Source: Anaeramoeba flamelloides (Eukaryota; Metamonada; Anaeramoebidae). From it: a stretch of 64,000 bases of DNA. Both the position numbers and the translations under genes were made by a program. The first letter of the stretch is position 1. Every line of letters starts with the position of its first letter. The notes under the pieces were generated by a model. The model saw nothing but the letters and a program-made list of their open reading frames with translations, was not told where the DNA came from and did no database searches. The DNA is taken from contig JANTQA010000030.1 in assembly GCA_027625915.1 (NCBI GenBank), positions 1,860,001-1,924,000 on the forward strand, written 5' to 3'. Shown in pieces: positions 11,981 through 25,000 of this stretch.

Positions 11981-14900
11981 TTATCGCCATCCGACCACTG
12001 AACTTTCTAAAAATGCTACAAATCCAATAGCAAAGAAATAAAGGAAGACGAGAACGAATCCAACCCAAACTTTAATTGTTTTCTTTAATCCAATGATACC
12101 GACTGCAACTGTAATAACTAGAATGGATAGGATTTCAGCAGAATATTCCCAAGCCAGTTTTCTAATATAAATCATAATTAAAAAGACTGAGAGACACATT
12201 GTTGCATTCATTGAAGCTATTAGTATTATTATGGTTTTTATTTTTATTATTATTATTTGGAAAGTAATGGAAAATTTTGGTTGAATTAAAACAAAATAAG
12301 ATTTGATAAATGTTCATTTCCTTAAAAATTGATCTTGTTTAAAAATTCAAAAAATACAAAGTAAAAAAATAAGGGGTACAAGATAAAAGGAAAGGGAAAT
12401 GGGGGGAAGAGTAAAGGGTAAAAGAAAAAACAGTCAAAAGGAAAAAGGAAAAAGGGGGATCTGGATGGACTTACCTGCACCATAAAGAGCTGAAATGGCC
12501 ATTGAAATATTTGTTTTCTTCTTTTTAGCACAAAACATAAGAGAGGCAATGAGTTCTGAGGAATTGGATGCAAAGGGGGAAATAACAAAACTGACGAAGA
12601 AAGGAGAGATTTTAATAGAATTTGCAAATCCTTCGATTGAGGTAACAAGAGGATCTGAAAAGAAGGAAACAATAACGATACCAACCAACATTAAAAGAGA
12701 GGCACGTGTCCAAATTTGTTTTGGTGTCCAATTTTTTTCTTCTTCGTCTTGATCTTCTTCTGTAACTTTAATTTCTGTTAAAGATCCTTTATCAAAGTCG
12801 TTTTCTTCTTCTTCCTTCATTGCTTCGGCCTTTTGTTTCCATTTGTTGAATCGGTTTGTCATGTTTGCAAGATCATTTTTTTTTTTTTCTTCTGGATCGA
12901 CAAGTGGTGTTTCTTCGTCGTCTTCATTTTGTTGTCCTTTTTCTTTGTCTAATCTTTCTTGCTCAAATCGTTGTGCAGTTGCAACCATCATGTTAATGAC
13001 TTGTTGGAGCTTATGCTTTTCATGGATTTGTTCGAATTTCTTTTCTTGTGCAGAGGTGTTTAAGACTTGCCAGACACAGTACCCGATAAGGCAGACTAAT
13101 GAACAAACAAATCCGGCAAGGGCAAATGCCTTTTCTTTCTTTTGGGCCTTGGCCTCTGGCAGGGATAAATATGCAAAGGCGGGACCTTGGATTATTAAAT
13201 ATACAAGTGAAAGCAACATCATGATTTTGGCATTTGTTGGACAATCACTATTTGGATTATGTTTTGAATTAGAATATATTTTTGAGATGTTTTTAAAACA
13301 AGTTATTTGGAAATATAAGATGTTAATTTGGAGTTTCAAACATTTTTTTTTTTCAAATTAATTTTTGAAAATATGTTTTTGGTGTATTTCTAATGTTATT
13401 TATTGATTAAAAAAAAAATAAATGTATATTTATATTATTCAAATAATCCTTTAGAAATAATTTCTCGTTATCAAAAAAAAAAAAAAAAAATTGTAAAGTG
13501 GCCATAATAAATCCTAAAAGTTATTCATTTTATGTTCATTTTTTTGAAACTCTTTTTCGTTATTTGTTTTAAAAGAAAAAAATAAATAAATAATGCATAA
13601 TAACAATATTTCTATAGCTTATGCTATTTAGGTAATTTTTATAAATATAATTTTAAATTAAAAACTCCATTTAATTTTTAAAGTGTTTATATCCATCTTT
13701 TTTTATAATTTTTTATTTTTAAATTCTCTTTTTTTAAAGTTCTCTTTTCTAAATTATTTAGGATCAAGTATTTTATTAAGTTATAATAATGGTTAATATA
13801 ATATTATAATGAATATTTATTTCTTGTTTTTTTATGAAAAAGGTTCAAAAAAATTGTTAAAAAATTCATTCAAAATTATGTTTTTGAACTTTATTTTGTA
13901 ATTTTTGAAATTAATAATATCAAAAAAAAAAAAAAAAAAAAAATTCTCATCAACCTTAAAATAGTAAAATCTTTTTCAAACAAAAGGGTACACCTCTCAA
14001 ATCATCAATACTATTAAATTTAATTGATAATAAGATAATTGCTTATTGGTGATTTTCATTTTAATTATTCATTTATTAATTTTTTGATTTTTTATCTATG
14101 AATATTGAACAGTTAAAAAATGAAAAAAAAAGCAAGATCAGAAGAAATAAATTTGGAAATAATGTGCCATTATAAAGCTGGAAACAGTTTAAGTTTGATT
14201 TCGAATGAGATAGATATAGAAATTAAGAAAGACAATTATTGGATTGATGTCTGGAACAAAGAAAAAATAAAATATTTCAACAAAATACCTAGATGAATTG
14301 TGGTTTTATATTGAATATGAGACTTTAAAGAACAAAAAATTGTCGTGTAAAGAGTTATCAATATAATGTAAAGAACTTTTTCCCAATTCACCTTTTTCAA
14401 CGGTTTTTATTGATTTTATAATTTTTAATCCCTACAATTTACAAAACGAGATTTCTCATTTCAAATAAAACGGTACATCAATTTTTAAAATATTGAATTT
14501 TAATTTTTATTATTTTCTTTTAATGAGTTTTAAATGTTCAGTTGAGTTTTTTTTTGGATGTTTTAAAGAGTTTCTTATATTTTAGAATGGTACTACAATT
14601 AATTTGAATCAAGTATGAATAATTCTTGAAATTTCTTGTGACTTTTATTTGAAAGAGTTTATTTTATGAAAAAAGTTCCGAAAATAATATTTCCATATAA
14701 ACTAGAAAAAAGAGAGAAACAGAATTCAATTAATATTATATTTTATTTTTATTTAAGATTTAATTTTTTGAAAAATGTATTTTTTTCTCCTTGCCTTCTT
14801 TTTTATTTTGATAAATTTTTCAAAATTTACTCGTTACTTTCAATAAACATAAATGGAAAATACTTTTTTTTTTTTTTATTTTTTATTGGCACTTTCTCGT

Positions 14901-17581
14901 TTCTAATATTTTTTCATTTGCATTCATAACAAAATAGAGTGTAATAGAATCACTGGGTTATATTTGTAGATTATTTAACCCAATAAAATCTATTAATAAT
15001 ATAATTTATTAAGACTGTATTTTATTCCGTTTATAAGGTTTCTTAAATGTGTTTTTTTTTTGCAATAAGATTGGTATATCGAAAAAAATCAATATAAAAA
15101 ATTGAATATATTTGTTTTGTAAATAATATATTATTTGATTAAAAAAATGAAAATTTTATATTTCAATTTCCCAAAAAATCCTTTTTCCTAGGTTTTCTTT
15201 GAAAGAAAAAAAAATTACACCAATCAATAAAAAATAAAAATTGTCTCATTAATTTGTCTCTTCCTTCTGAAATTTTTCAGATAAAATTAAATTATTAAAA
15301 TAGAATTTAATTTTTTTTTTCTTATTCTTGGTCTTTAAGAGCTGGTTTATGACTTTAGGTTACCACTGAAAAACAATAGACAATTGTTCATTTTTCAATA
15401 TTGGAAAAAGGCTTTCTGAAAAAAAAATCATATAACGTAATTTATTACTTTTTATTAAAAATTAAAAAAGGTATCTAAATTTACTAGCTATGATAAATAT
15501 ATGTTCAGTGAATATTACTTTTCTGACCAAGAGAATATTTAAGGACTATCTGAATTTTATGTTTAGTGAAGATTAATTTTCTGACTTATAACATATTTGT
15601 TGACTTTTAAAAATTTTGAGCCAATATATCTATTTGTAATTTAAAATTTAGGGTTTTTTTTTCTTAAAAAGTCGTTATTTTAAACAATTTTTCACTGAAC
15701 AAATTCGAAATTTAACTTTTAAAGGTTGGAAAATCAATTTTATTTTACCTCTCTGTTCATTTACTGCTTTCCACTTCATTTAAAAATATTCCAGCATTGA
15801 GGGAAATGGTATAAGATTATTTTTAGATAAAGTGGAAAATAAGTTAATTTAGAGGCGAAATAATATTGATTTTAATTTTTCCTTGTTTTTTTTTTTTACG
15901 AAATAGGTAAAAATTTTGTTATCTATAAACCTTGGTTTTTTAATTTTCCATAAAAATCCTAAAAATGAAATATTTCCAACTTTCTTTTTACTTCATTTAG
16001 TTTTAAATCATTTTTATTGACTAATATATTGTATTTCAATCACGGAGAACATAAAATTCGGATAGTCCTGAAAAAAAAAAAAAAAAAAAAAAAAAAAGAA
16101 GTGAAATTTTTTCCCTTTTAGTAATTTCACGTTTATTTTTTTTCTCTCATTTTAAATCATAATGTGGATTTTCAACAAAAATATTAATTAACCGTATTAA
16201 AAACCACTCCCTGGTTTAAAAATTCTCAGATATAAGATCGTTTTTGTTTTGAAATCTAATCGACAATACTAAACTTCATTTTTTCATAAAAGTTGAAGAA
16301 ATTAATCAACTTTTAAATAGTTACTTAGAATGGTGAAAGAAAAAATAGTCAATTGTTGAGTTTAAAATTTCTTATTTTTGCAATTTAATAAACTTTCGAC
16401 GTTCTTCTTTTATTTTTTTTTTCAGTTTGAAAAAAAGTATTTTTTGGTCAGAAATAATTTTCAATAAATGAAAACTCCTTTTTTTTTAATCAAGTTCGAA
16501 AAATTGAAACGGTAATTCCTTTTTTTTTGGGCAAACTCTTTAATTAGGAATTTTTACTTCCCAAAAAGTTTTTTTTTAGGAATTTTTCACTAAAAAAATT
16601 AATTGAGTATTTGATAAAATTCCTTGATAGAAACTTAATCTTTGAGAATGTATCAAAATTCAACAAAATTTATTTTTGATCTTTACTGTTATTTTTTTGA
16701 AAAAAATTTAAAATTTTTAATCAAATACCAATACATCCAAATAAATATCTGAAAATTTTTGCTTCATTTTCTTTTTATAAATTTTTTTTCCTTAACATTG
16801 ATTAAAGCATTTTTGCGGTTTTAAGTGATTAGAAAGCTTTGAAAAATTAGTTGGTTTTCAAAATATTCTTTGACAAAAACTTTTTTAAAAGTAGAGTTAG
16901 TTGATTTATTTTCCAAAAATGGAAATTGAGTCAATAATTTTTTTGAAATTTTTTTGAATTTATCATTAATTTTGACAATTCACTGAAATAAAATTTCTCT
17001 CAGAAATTTTTTTTAGAAATAATCATTATTTTCCAAGTTCTTGGCAAGACGTCTATTATGACAGTGATTCACACAATCAGAAGTTGGGGAATATTACAAT
17101 TTTTTTATTTTTTTTTTGTATTATTTCATTTTTTGGAGCAATTATAAAAATCATTTTTTACTTTTTAGATTATTTTATTAGAAAGAGTTTCTATACTCAA
17201 TATTAATTCCACATTCGACAGTATTTTCTAAAATATTATTTATTTAATTTGGCCTTTATCTCAGTTAAAACCTTTGTATTAAAAAACAAAAAAAACGTGA
17301 AAACACATAATTGATATCCGAATAACTTTAGGAGTTGCGCAGAAAAAAAAATTCAATTTAGAATTGAACAAAGAGAAGAATCCACAAAATATTTTGTCAT
17401 TCGTTTATGGCTCAAAAAGGTTTATTTTTCATTAGAAAAGAAAGGAAAAAATAATTACTTATTGGTTGTAATTCCTTGTTTTGTGAGGCTAAACCCATTA
17501 CATTCATTTTCTTTGGCATTTCCATTTTTGTCAAGATCACTTTAGTAAAAAGTTTAAAAGGAATAAAGACATCACAAAAAA

Positions 17582-17642
<61 letters not shown>

Positions 17643-17862
17643 AAAAAAAAAAATTAAACGCAAAATAAAGAATAAAAAAAAAAAAAAAAAGTCGTAAAAT
17701 AATAATATTTACCAACGTCCAACAAGAATAGAAAGGAAAAAAGAGATTGTTAAAAGCATAATGGTTGATCCAGCAAGGGTACTAAATGTATCATTTTTGA
17801 AAAATTCAGAAAAAAAAAATTAAAAAAAACAACAAATTAGTAAAAGGTTTAACACAGAATTG

Positions 17863-17894
<32 letters not shown>

Positions 17895-18334
17895 TTTCAA
17901 AAAAAAAAAAAATTATGATGAGAAAAATTGTACCCAACACCAACAGAAACTTGTTTTTGGACTTCCGATTTAGTACCACCTAAACAAGCAACAAAAATAA
18001 TAATAGAGTCAGGTAAGGCACCTAAAACTGGAAGAAGTGTACCACCAACCAAACCTAAAAGTTATTATAATAAGATTCGAAGAGAAAAAAAAGGATAAAA
18101 AAAAAAATCGGAATGTTAAATTGGTAAAAAAAAAAAAAAAAAGATCTCTAAAAAAAAAGGAAACAAATTACCTGGATTGATAACTTCTGTAAGAAGATCG
18201 CTACCATCAGCAAGAATTTTGGAACCATATGTAATAACAATTCCAAAAAGTACCATCAAAATAATGTTTCCAAGAACACTTGTGGAGCATGGAAAATTAT
18301 TTGATGTTGAACATTCAATTAATACTTGTAACAT
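11981..18334 (-). CDS. Cation/Ca2+ exchanger, NCL-like (six exons seen)
   Basis: A membrane antiporter of the Ca2+:cation exchanger superfamily, closest in layout to plant NCL-type Na+/Ca2+ exchangers. Exons read on the minus strand: up to 18334-18172, 18054-17934, 17781-17713, 17539-17459, 13247-12475 and 12216-11981. Splice phases close at every junction, with donors such as GTAAGT, GTAAAT and GTAATT. The first exons give the alpha-1 repeat (GGTLLPVLGALPDS, then GTLAGSTIM). The fifth gives the alpha-2 repeat (SPFASNSSELIASLMF). The last completes the final membrane helices and ends with TAA. The central cytosolic loop is Glu/Lys-rich and lacks the EF-hand pair usual in plant NCL. Instead, just after the alpha-1 helices, DLDKNGNAKENE resembles a single EF-hand loop. 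The NPC-type start is unresolved: family members carry a signal peptide upstream, and an additional 5' exon is likely. The intron 13248-17458 is exceptionally long. Confidence 0.88.
13248..17458 (-). other. Long intron of the exchanger gene
   Basis: 4.2 kb between a GTAATT donor and an AAATAG acceptor; the other introns of this gene are far shorter. It contains a possible transposase N-terminal relic (14120-14296), long A-runs (about 13922-13943 and 16073-16097) and nothing else recognisable. ORFs inside it, such as the Phe-rich one at 14666-14929, are not supported. Confidence 0.7.
14120..14296 (+). pseudogene. Possible Tc1/mariner-type transposase N-terminus, relic
   Basis: A 58-codon ORF with the pattern of a transposase helix-turn-helix. 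It reads basic residues, SEEINLEIMCHYKAGNSLSL, ISNEIDI and then VWNKEK, matching the usual spacing of I-x-x-Y/H-x-x-G-x-S-x-x-x-I-S followed by a Trp. No catalytic DDE region was found downstream. It sits antisense in the exchanger's long intron. TA-flanked MITEs elsewhere in the window make a Tc1/mariner source plausible; homology is not proven. Confidence 0.3.
17576..17637. repeat. 62-base near-pure A tract (intron polypyrimidine tract)
   Basis: 25 A, one G, then 36 A, followed by more A-runs. On the exchanger's coding strand this is a long T-tract just upstream of the acceptor of the fourth exon. Confidence 0.9.
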
Positions 18335-18484
18335 ATCAAAGCAAATAAAACAATTAGAAAAAAAAAAATGAAAAAAAAGTGTAATGTAACTTGTTTAGAA
18401 GAACCAAAATTTACTTCCTCTATTTGTTTTCAATCAATTAGAAGTTTATTATTTGATCTATTTTTCTAATGCATTTTTAGTTTT

Positions 18485-19220
18485 TTGATTAAATTTTGTG
18501 ACTTGAAAAAGAACTTATTTAGCAAACATCAAACCCCTAGTTTTATTAGTGCTATCTTATTTTTCATAAATTGGGAACAAGATTTTAAGAATATATATTG
18601 GCGAACCAAAATGAAAGCAGTTCCTAAAAAAAGCTTATTTGAAGACTTTTATTTTCACAACATTACACTAATTTAAGTTACTTTTCATTTTTTCAAAAAT
18701 TTCCCAACAATAGTGTTATCCCTTCCACACTCTTCACCAAATTTCTTCATAATTGATGTGTTTTGAGAATTTTAAGCTTGTTTTTGAATGAGTAATATTG
18801 AAAAGGACTTTTTTACCGAGGATAAAATTCCAAAAATTGTCTAAAATAAGAAATCACAAACAACCTTTTTGGATCAACTCAAAGACTTTTTCTTGTATGG
18901 TGCTCGTTCTGTTTGTGAATTATAAAATATAAAATATACCCTTATGGACTGTAAAAAGAAAAAATTGCCTTTTCCAAACTGTTGTTTGAGGATTCTTCTT
19001 CAAAAAAACTTGTTATTTGAAGATTGTTGTGAAAACTTGGCTCTTTATATGAAGCACTCTCGCTCCCTGTGTAATGAAATTTTTGTCTAAATTAGAGCAA
19101 ATATGAATCAAAAGCCACAACTAAATGCTTCATTTGAAATTTTAAAAGCTTATAATGAGTTACTTGGTAAGATGATCAAAAAAAGACTTCAAAGTCCAGA
19201 ATTAGTACTCAATTAAAAAA
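18485..19220 (+). pseudogene. Decayed coding-like island
   Basis: Several short plus-strand reading frames with protein-like composition follow one another. Examples are HQTPSFISAILFFINW, LDQLKDFFLYGARSVC, LPFPNCCLRILL and SFEILKAYNELLGKMIKK. G/C content is higher than in the flanks. No frame is long, and I recognise no domain. It looks like a broken gene or element with multiple breaks, lying upstream of and divergent from the exchanger gene. A multi-exon host gene with unusual introns is the alternative. Confidence 0.35.
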
Positions 19221-22014
19221 GGTAATTTTTTTTCTTCTAGTTACAATGAAACATATAATTCGCTACAAAATATTAAGTCTAAGTTCAAATCAATTTTGAG
19301 GCTAAACTCCTTGATATTTTAGGCAAATTTTAAATTAGTAAGGAAATAAATTCAAAATATTTTAAATTTTTTTTTATAAAGAAATTTATTTTTGATTGGA
19401 TAAAAATTTCTCTCAAAAATTAACACCCTTTTTTAAGAAAAAATTGTATATTTGATATAGTACGAAAAATAATCCCTTGTAATTATTGAAATTGTTAATA
19501 TTAGTAAAATTGTAGTGTAATTTTATTTATTTTAAATCAAATTCTTTTTTTATAAATAACCAATTTTTTTATGATCCAAGTAATAAACCTACCTAAAGTT
19601 TATTAAAGTAGGGTGTCTATAGAATACTCAAGTACTTGTTTGATAGTATAAGTAGATCAACTTTTTTTGAAAAACAATCCAGTTTATTAAAGGATTGCTA
19701 GAGTTTGGAAGGATAATTTTTATTCTTGTTTATTAATTGGTTGAATGGAGTTTTGAACAAGTTTAATTTAATTAATCATCATTCGAATAAGTGGGTGAGT
19801 GATAATTGTCAAAGTTTGATTCTAAAAAATATAGGGATTTGATTGAAAATAAAAAGAATTACACTATAATTTTCATAATATTCACAATTAAAAATCTTAT
19901 CTTAGATTTTTTTCCTGTACGGTTTTTTTTTCACTCCTATACATAATAAAAATATAAAAAAAAACTTTATAAGTTGTGATATTAACGACTTATCAAAAAA
20001 ATAGAAATGACAAAGATAACAAATTATCTTCAACATATGAAATTCTATGTTCAAAATGCCTGTTAACACGATATCCTATAAATATATCAAAAAAAAAAAA
20101 CAAAATCACAAATAAATTATAAAGACTTCTTTTTGTTCTTTTCATAGAAAAAAAAGTATAATTTTTTTTAAAGATCAAATGAAAACAAACGAACCAATAT
20201 GTACACTAGTTGTGTGTTAATAGTTAAGAAAGACTTTAAGAGATAAATAACCATTACAAAAATATTCTAGTAAATTTAAATAGAAATTTCAAAAAAATTT
20301 TTTACTGTGTCTTGAAAATGAAAAAAGAAGTAAAAATTTGATTACTATAAGAGTAAACTTACTTTAAATGTCATTTTCAGACATTTATTATTGTTTTTAA
20401 AAATTTGATCATTTTTTCCTGTTTTTGAAAAAGTTCAATATTCATTTATATTTCAAATTATGGAAAAAAAAACAATTATTTTTTTTGAAGAAGAAAGAAA
20501 TCTCATTGTTGAGGAAATATCTACAAAAATATTTGTTAAAAAGAAACCACTAAGTTCTAAAATAGCCCTGTATAAAAAATATAGTTTTTTTAAAAAAAAA
20601 ATACAATAATTATTTTAAACTTGGAAAGGGAAAATATATATTTTTTTGATTCCAAGAACAGTTCAATTCAGGTTTCTTATTTTTTTTTTATTGAATAAAA
20701 AGCTCTTAAAACAGCCAAAAAAACAAATTCAAATATTCTAATAAAATATTTTTTTAAAACCTGGAAAATCAGACTTCTAAACAGATGAAATAATATTAAT
20801 TTGATTATTTTTATTCACTATTTAATAACTAATTTTTGATTATTCCAGAAAGTTGGTAATAACACAAAGATTAAAAAAATAAATATACTTTACATTTATT
20901 TCTCAATTTTTTAAAGATTTTCAAAAAAATAAAACCAATAAAAAATAATAATTTTAAAAATAAAAAGAAAAGGAGTGATCAATTGATAAAACAAAGATTA
21001 AATTTAAACTAAAATTCCAAAATTTCCCAAACATTTAAAAAGGTTCAAATAATCACAATAATACAATTTCCTGAAATTATAAATAATTTTGATTTTTTGT
21101 AAAATATTCAAATAATTTTATCATCTTTTAGTTTTTTTGTCTTCATTTCATTTTTTGAAATACCTAAATTGCTTTGTTCGATCAAGAATTATTTTTAAAG
21201 ATTGATATTAGGTTAAAGGTTGAGTTTTTCAAAATAAAAGAACTTGGATAAAATTCGTTGATAGTATCTAAACATTTCATCGATCAATATTCCTAATAGA
21301 ATTTATACGAATTTACCAATTTATTTTTTCCTTTTGTCTCTCTACAAAAATTATAAAATATCAATGATTTTTTTGTATTGATATAAATTTATTTATTTTT
21401 AATGAGTATATAAAAATTATAAAATGTTGGTAACATTCCTATTAGTTAATGGATCTAATTTGGTATTTTTTCTGTTATTGACTAAATAAGAATTCTTTTA
21501 AAACATTGAATTTCGGTGTATTTAAAATTTTGAATTGGGATTTAGATATATATGAATTTATTTTTTCAGTCAAGTCGAATTATTAAAATAGTTTTTAGTT
21601 ATTGTTATTGTGATTTAAGGTACTTTTTTAAACTTATCTTATTTCCCCTATTCCTCTACTTCTTTTTAGATTTTATCAGAAAATATTAAATATATCATGA
21701 ATATTCTTTAAGATGAATATATATATTGAATGTTGTCTCTAATAATAATAAAAAATATTATTCTTGTAAAAAAATTATTAAAAAAAAAAAAAAATATGTT
21801 TTTTTTTTAATTCAGTATAACTTATTTTGCAAGGATAAAAAAAAGATAAAAATTAAATAAAAAATGAAAAACAAATATTTCTTTATTATTATTTTTTTTG
21901 AAAACCCCAAAATGAAATGAAATAATTTATTAACCATTTCTATAAAATTAATCTTTTGTTTGCGTCTTCAAAAAGTATAAAATCAGAATATTGTTTATAG
22001 AAAAACTACCGTTC
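19221..22014. other. Intergenic region
   Basis: A/T-rich DNA with no supported gene. One F3 repeat copy lies at 21080-21580. The minus ORF at 19993-20178 is Phe/Leu-rich and not supported. Confidence 0.55.
21080..21580 (+). repeat. Dispersed repeat family F3, copy 1
   Basis: Shares in order GATATTAGGTTAAAG, TTCAAAATA, CAATATTCCTAATAGAAT, TTTTGTCTCTC-like and GAATTTTGATGTG-like words with 34870-35310 and, reversed, with 43560-43990. No ORF and no clear terminal repeats were found. Confidence 0.65.
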
Positions 22015-25000
22015 TTAATAATATTCTTGTTTTGTAACCCATTTTACAATAAAAGTGTCTTGATTCTCTTCATTTTTCTTTTTAAAATACTATTTTTAAT
22101 ATTTATGAAAATATATTTAATAAAAATATTAAAAATAATTTAATCCAATTATTATTAATTCCTGATAAAAAAAAATAAAATATAGAAAAAGGAAAAAATA
22201 AAATTAAAAAAAAAAAAATACATTATATGCATCCATAGCACTTTCTGCTTCATAATAATATATTAAAAATGTTTTTGCCTTAATATTTATCAAAATATTA
22301 CCAATGCCACCAAAAACTACAAATTGTTCATATATATCCTGTATTATCAAAAGAAAATTAATTATTAATTATTAGAATTGGGTTATTTATTTAAAAATTA
22401 GAATAATAATTACATACATTTAATGTGCATTTTGTTGGTATATTTGTACAATACAATTTGCGTTTTTGTAGATCTGTTTGAATTCTCATAACATATTTTC
22501 CTAATAATTTATTACTTAGACGCTTTTTGGCCTTTTCTGCTTGATATTTATTCTATGAAATAGAGATAAACAAATACAAATAGTATAATAATATTAAATA
22601 AATTTTGATTTTGTTATTGTTTAACACTAAAAAATGGGAGGGGGTAAAAAAAAGAAATTTTTTTATACGCTTTAGTGATAATAATGTTTTTAAGTATAAT
22701 TAGAGTTTAATAAATATATTTTCAAAAAGTGAGGAATTTATTTATCGATATATATATATATATATTAAAAGATATTTTCTTTTGGTGTATATCTGTTAAA
22801 AAACTTTAATAAAAAAAAGGTAACTAATCATTTTAAATCAATTTGAAAATTAAATTCAAGATTTTTATATAAAGTTTTCTAATCAAATTAGGGTTCTAAA
22901 AACTTTTCACCTAATATAGATAAATATATATAAGAGGTTTTGATTATAACATATATTATCATGATTTTAACAATAAAATTGCGAAAATTTTTAGTGATTA
23001 GTACAGCAATTATCACAAGAAATCATAAAATCAAAATATTTCTCATTATCATGATTAAATAATTATTACAATAAAAAATCGAAAAATAATTTTTTTGAAA
23101 TCTTAATTTAAATATCTTGACTTTAACATAGCCTTGAGATTTTTACAACACTTTTCCCAATTAAAAATTTTAGAAAGTGTTTGTGAAGGTTTGTGAATTG
23201 TCTTCAAATATTTGAAAGTTTTGAAAGAACCAAAACTTTTATAAACAGAAACAAGTTTTTTATTATTCGAAAAAAAATTTTTTTCTTTTCATTTTTTTAA
23301 AAAAAAAATATAAAATCACAAACGAATTTTATAACAAAACTAAAAATAATCCGTTTCAACATTACACTTGAATATAAAATAGATGGGTTTTTCTTAAAAT
23401 GGAATTATTGCGTTCACAATTTAAATAACCAAAAAGAATAAAGAGTAATTTTCTTCTTATGGGTGATCGATCAAACAAAAAAATTCTAAGACTCTAGTTT
23501 TGTTTTCTGCCCACGACAAAGATACTCAAAGAAGAAAAAGAAGAAGAAGACAAATCATTAAACAATCTTAATAATTGGTGATCATCAGGATGATTTTGTG
23601 TAAGCTTTTGAAAACTTACCCAACTCCTTTTAGCTTTATAGAATAATTGAAAATGTTTTCACCCAAGAACACACCCTTTAAAGAACCGGTGAAAGGTTGG
23701 TTGTTTTAGATGCTGTTTTATTCAACTCAATTTATAACACAAGCTTTGACTGAGAAAAGAAGCTTAATTTCAAAAATAGCCGCAGATTTTTCATCAGAAA
23801 AAAATTTGTTTAATTTTTTTTTTTTTTTTGAATAATAATGTATTTTACGAAAGTGTTTAGAGATAATTACCAATATATAGATTAATAAATAAAAATATAG
23901 TGTAATCATTTTATTTTTTGAAAGACCATTAAAAAAGAAATAAAATAATAATATAAAAAGTTTGCCTCTAATTTTGAAATTTGGCTTGGTTATTTCTCGT
24001 TAATCCTTAGTGTTTTTGATCTAAAAGGATTGATATGTTTGTCAACCAAATAAAGCCAAAATACCATAAAACTCTTTGATCTGATCCTTGATTGGATCAA
24101 GTATCTTTTTTGTTGTTTTTTCAAAGAATAACTTTTATTCACATAGTCTATTATCAGAGCAAAAAAAAATATTTGCTTTTAATAATATTGCTGAATTAGT
24201 CCAAAAACCAATGGCTATAAAGTTTTGATTACTTTTTAATCGCGATATTTTGACATTTATCATGATTTTTTAATAATTATAGTAATTTCTCGATTTTTCA
24301 TATTGGAGCGATATTATTGAATATCTCATTTTTCTAAAATATTCACGATTTTTGTAACTTTATGGTGAATTAAGTATAAATCATCAAAACCTCAATATTT
24401 ATATTTTTTTGTGAAACAAATAATAATTTTTAGTAAATAGAAGAATTTTTATATCATTTGTTATTTTCTTTTCTTTCAAACTATTTATACATCATTTTTT
24501 TTTGTCTAATATAAAATAAATTTCATTTTTTTTTGTATTATATAATCACATTTTTGTACCAATTATTGGCAAATTTTCGATTCTTATTTAAAAAAGAGCA
24601 ACTAATTATTAAAAATCAAAAATAAAAAAGCTAAATTAATATCAGAAATAAATATTTTTTGATTAATTTCTGGATATCATTTTATTTTTTCTATTAGTTA
24701 TATTGAAACATGATTTTTTTCGGTATATAATCCATTTTTTTCATTTATCAGTATATAATTAGTAGAAAATATAAATTGTTTTTTTTTTTTAAAAAAAAAG
24801 GAGGGTTACCCAAAATTGTATATAATAGCAATTCTTATTAAATTTATTATATTCAAAGTTTTGTATATGTCCAAAATGTTTAAGTCTATCTTTTAACCTG
24901 TTCTCGTAATGAGACGGAATTCCACTTATTTTTAAACATGAATTTGGGTGCACTTTCTATAAAAAATTATGATATGGTATTATTAGATAAAATTATTATT

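Noticed and set aside
12322-13361. Overlapping ORFs on both strands around the exchanger's loop exon
   Set aside because: Shadows of the 773-base exon; only the frame giving the alpha-2 motif and closed splice phases is kept.
23641-23700. Minus frame ending at a GTAAGT-like donor in the RRM intron
   Set aside because: No in-phase acceptor upstream, and it would disrupt the well-supported RRM exon order.
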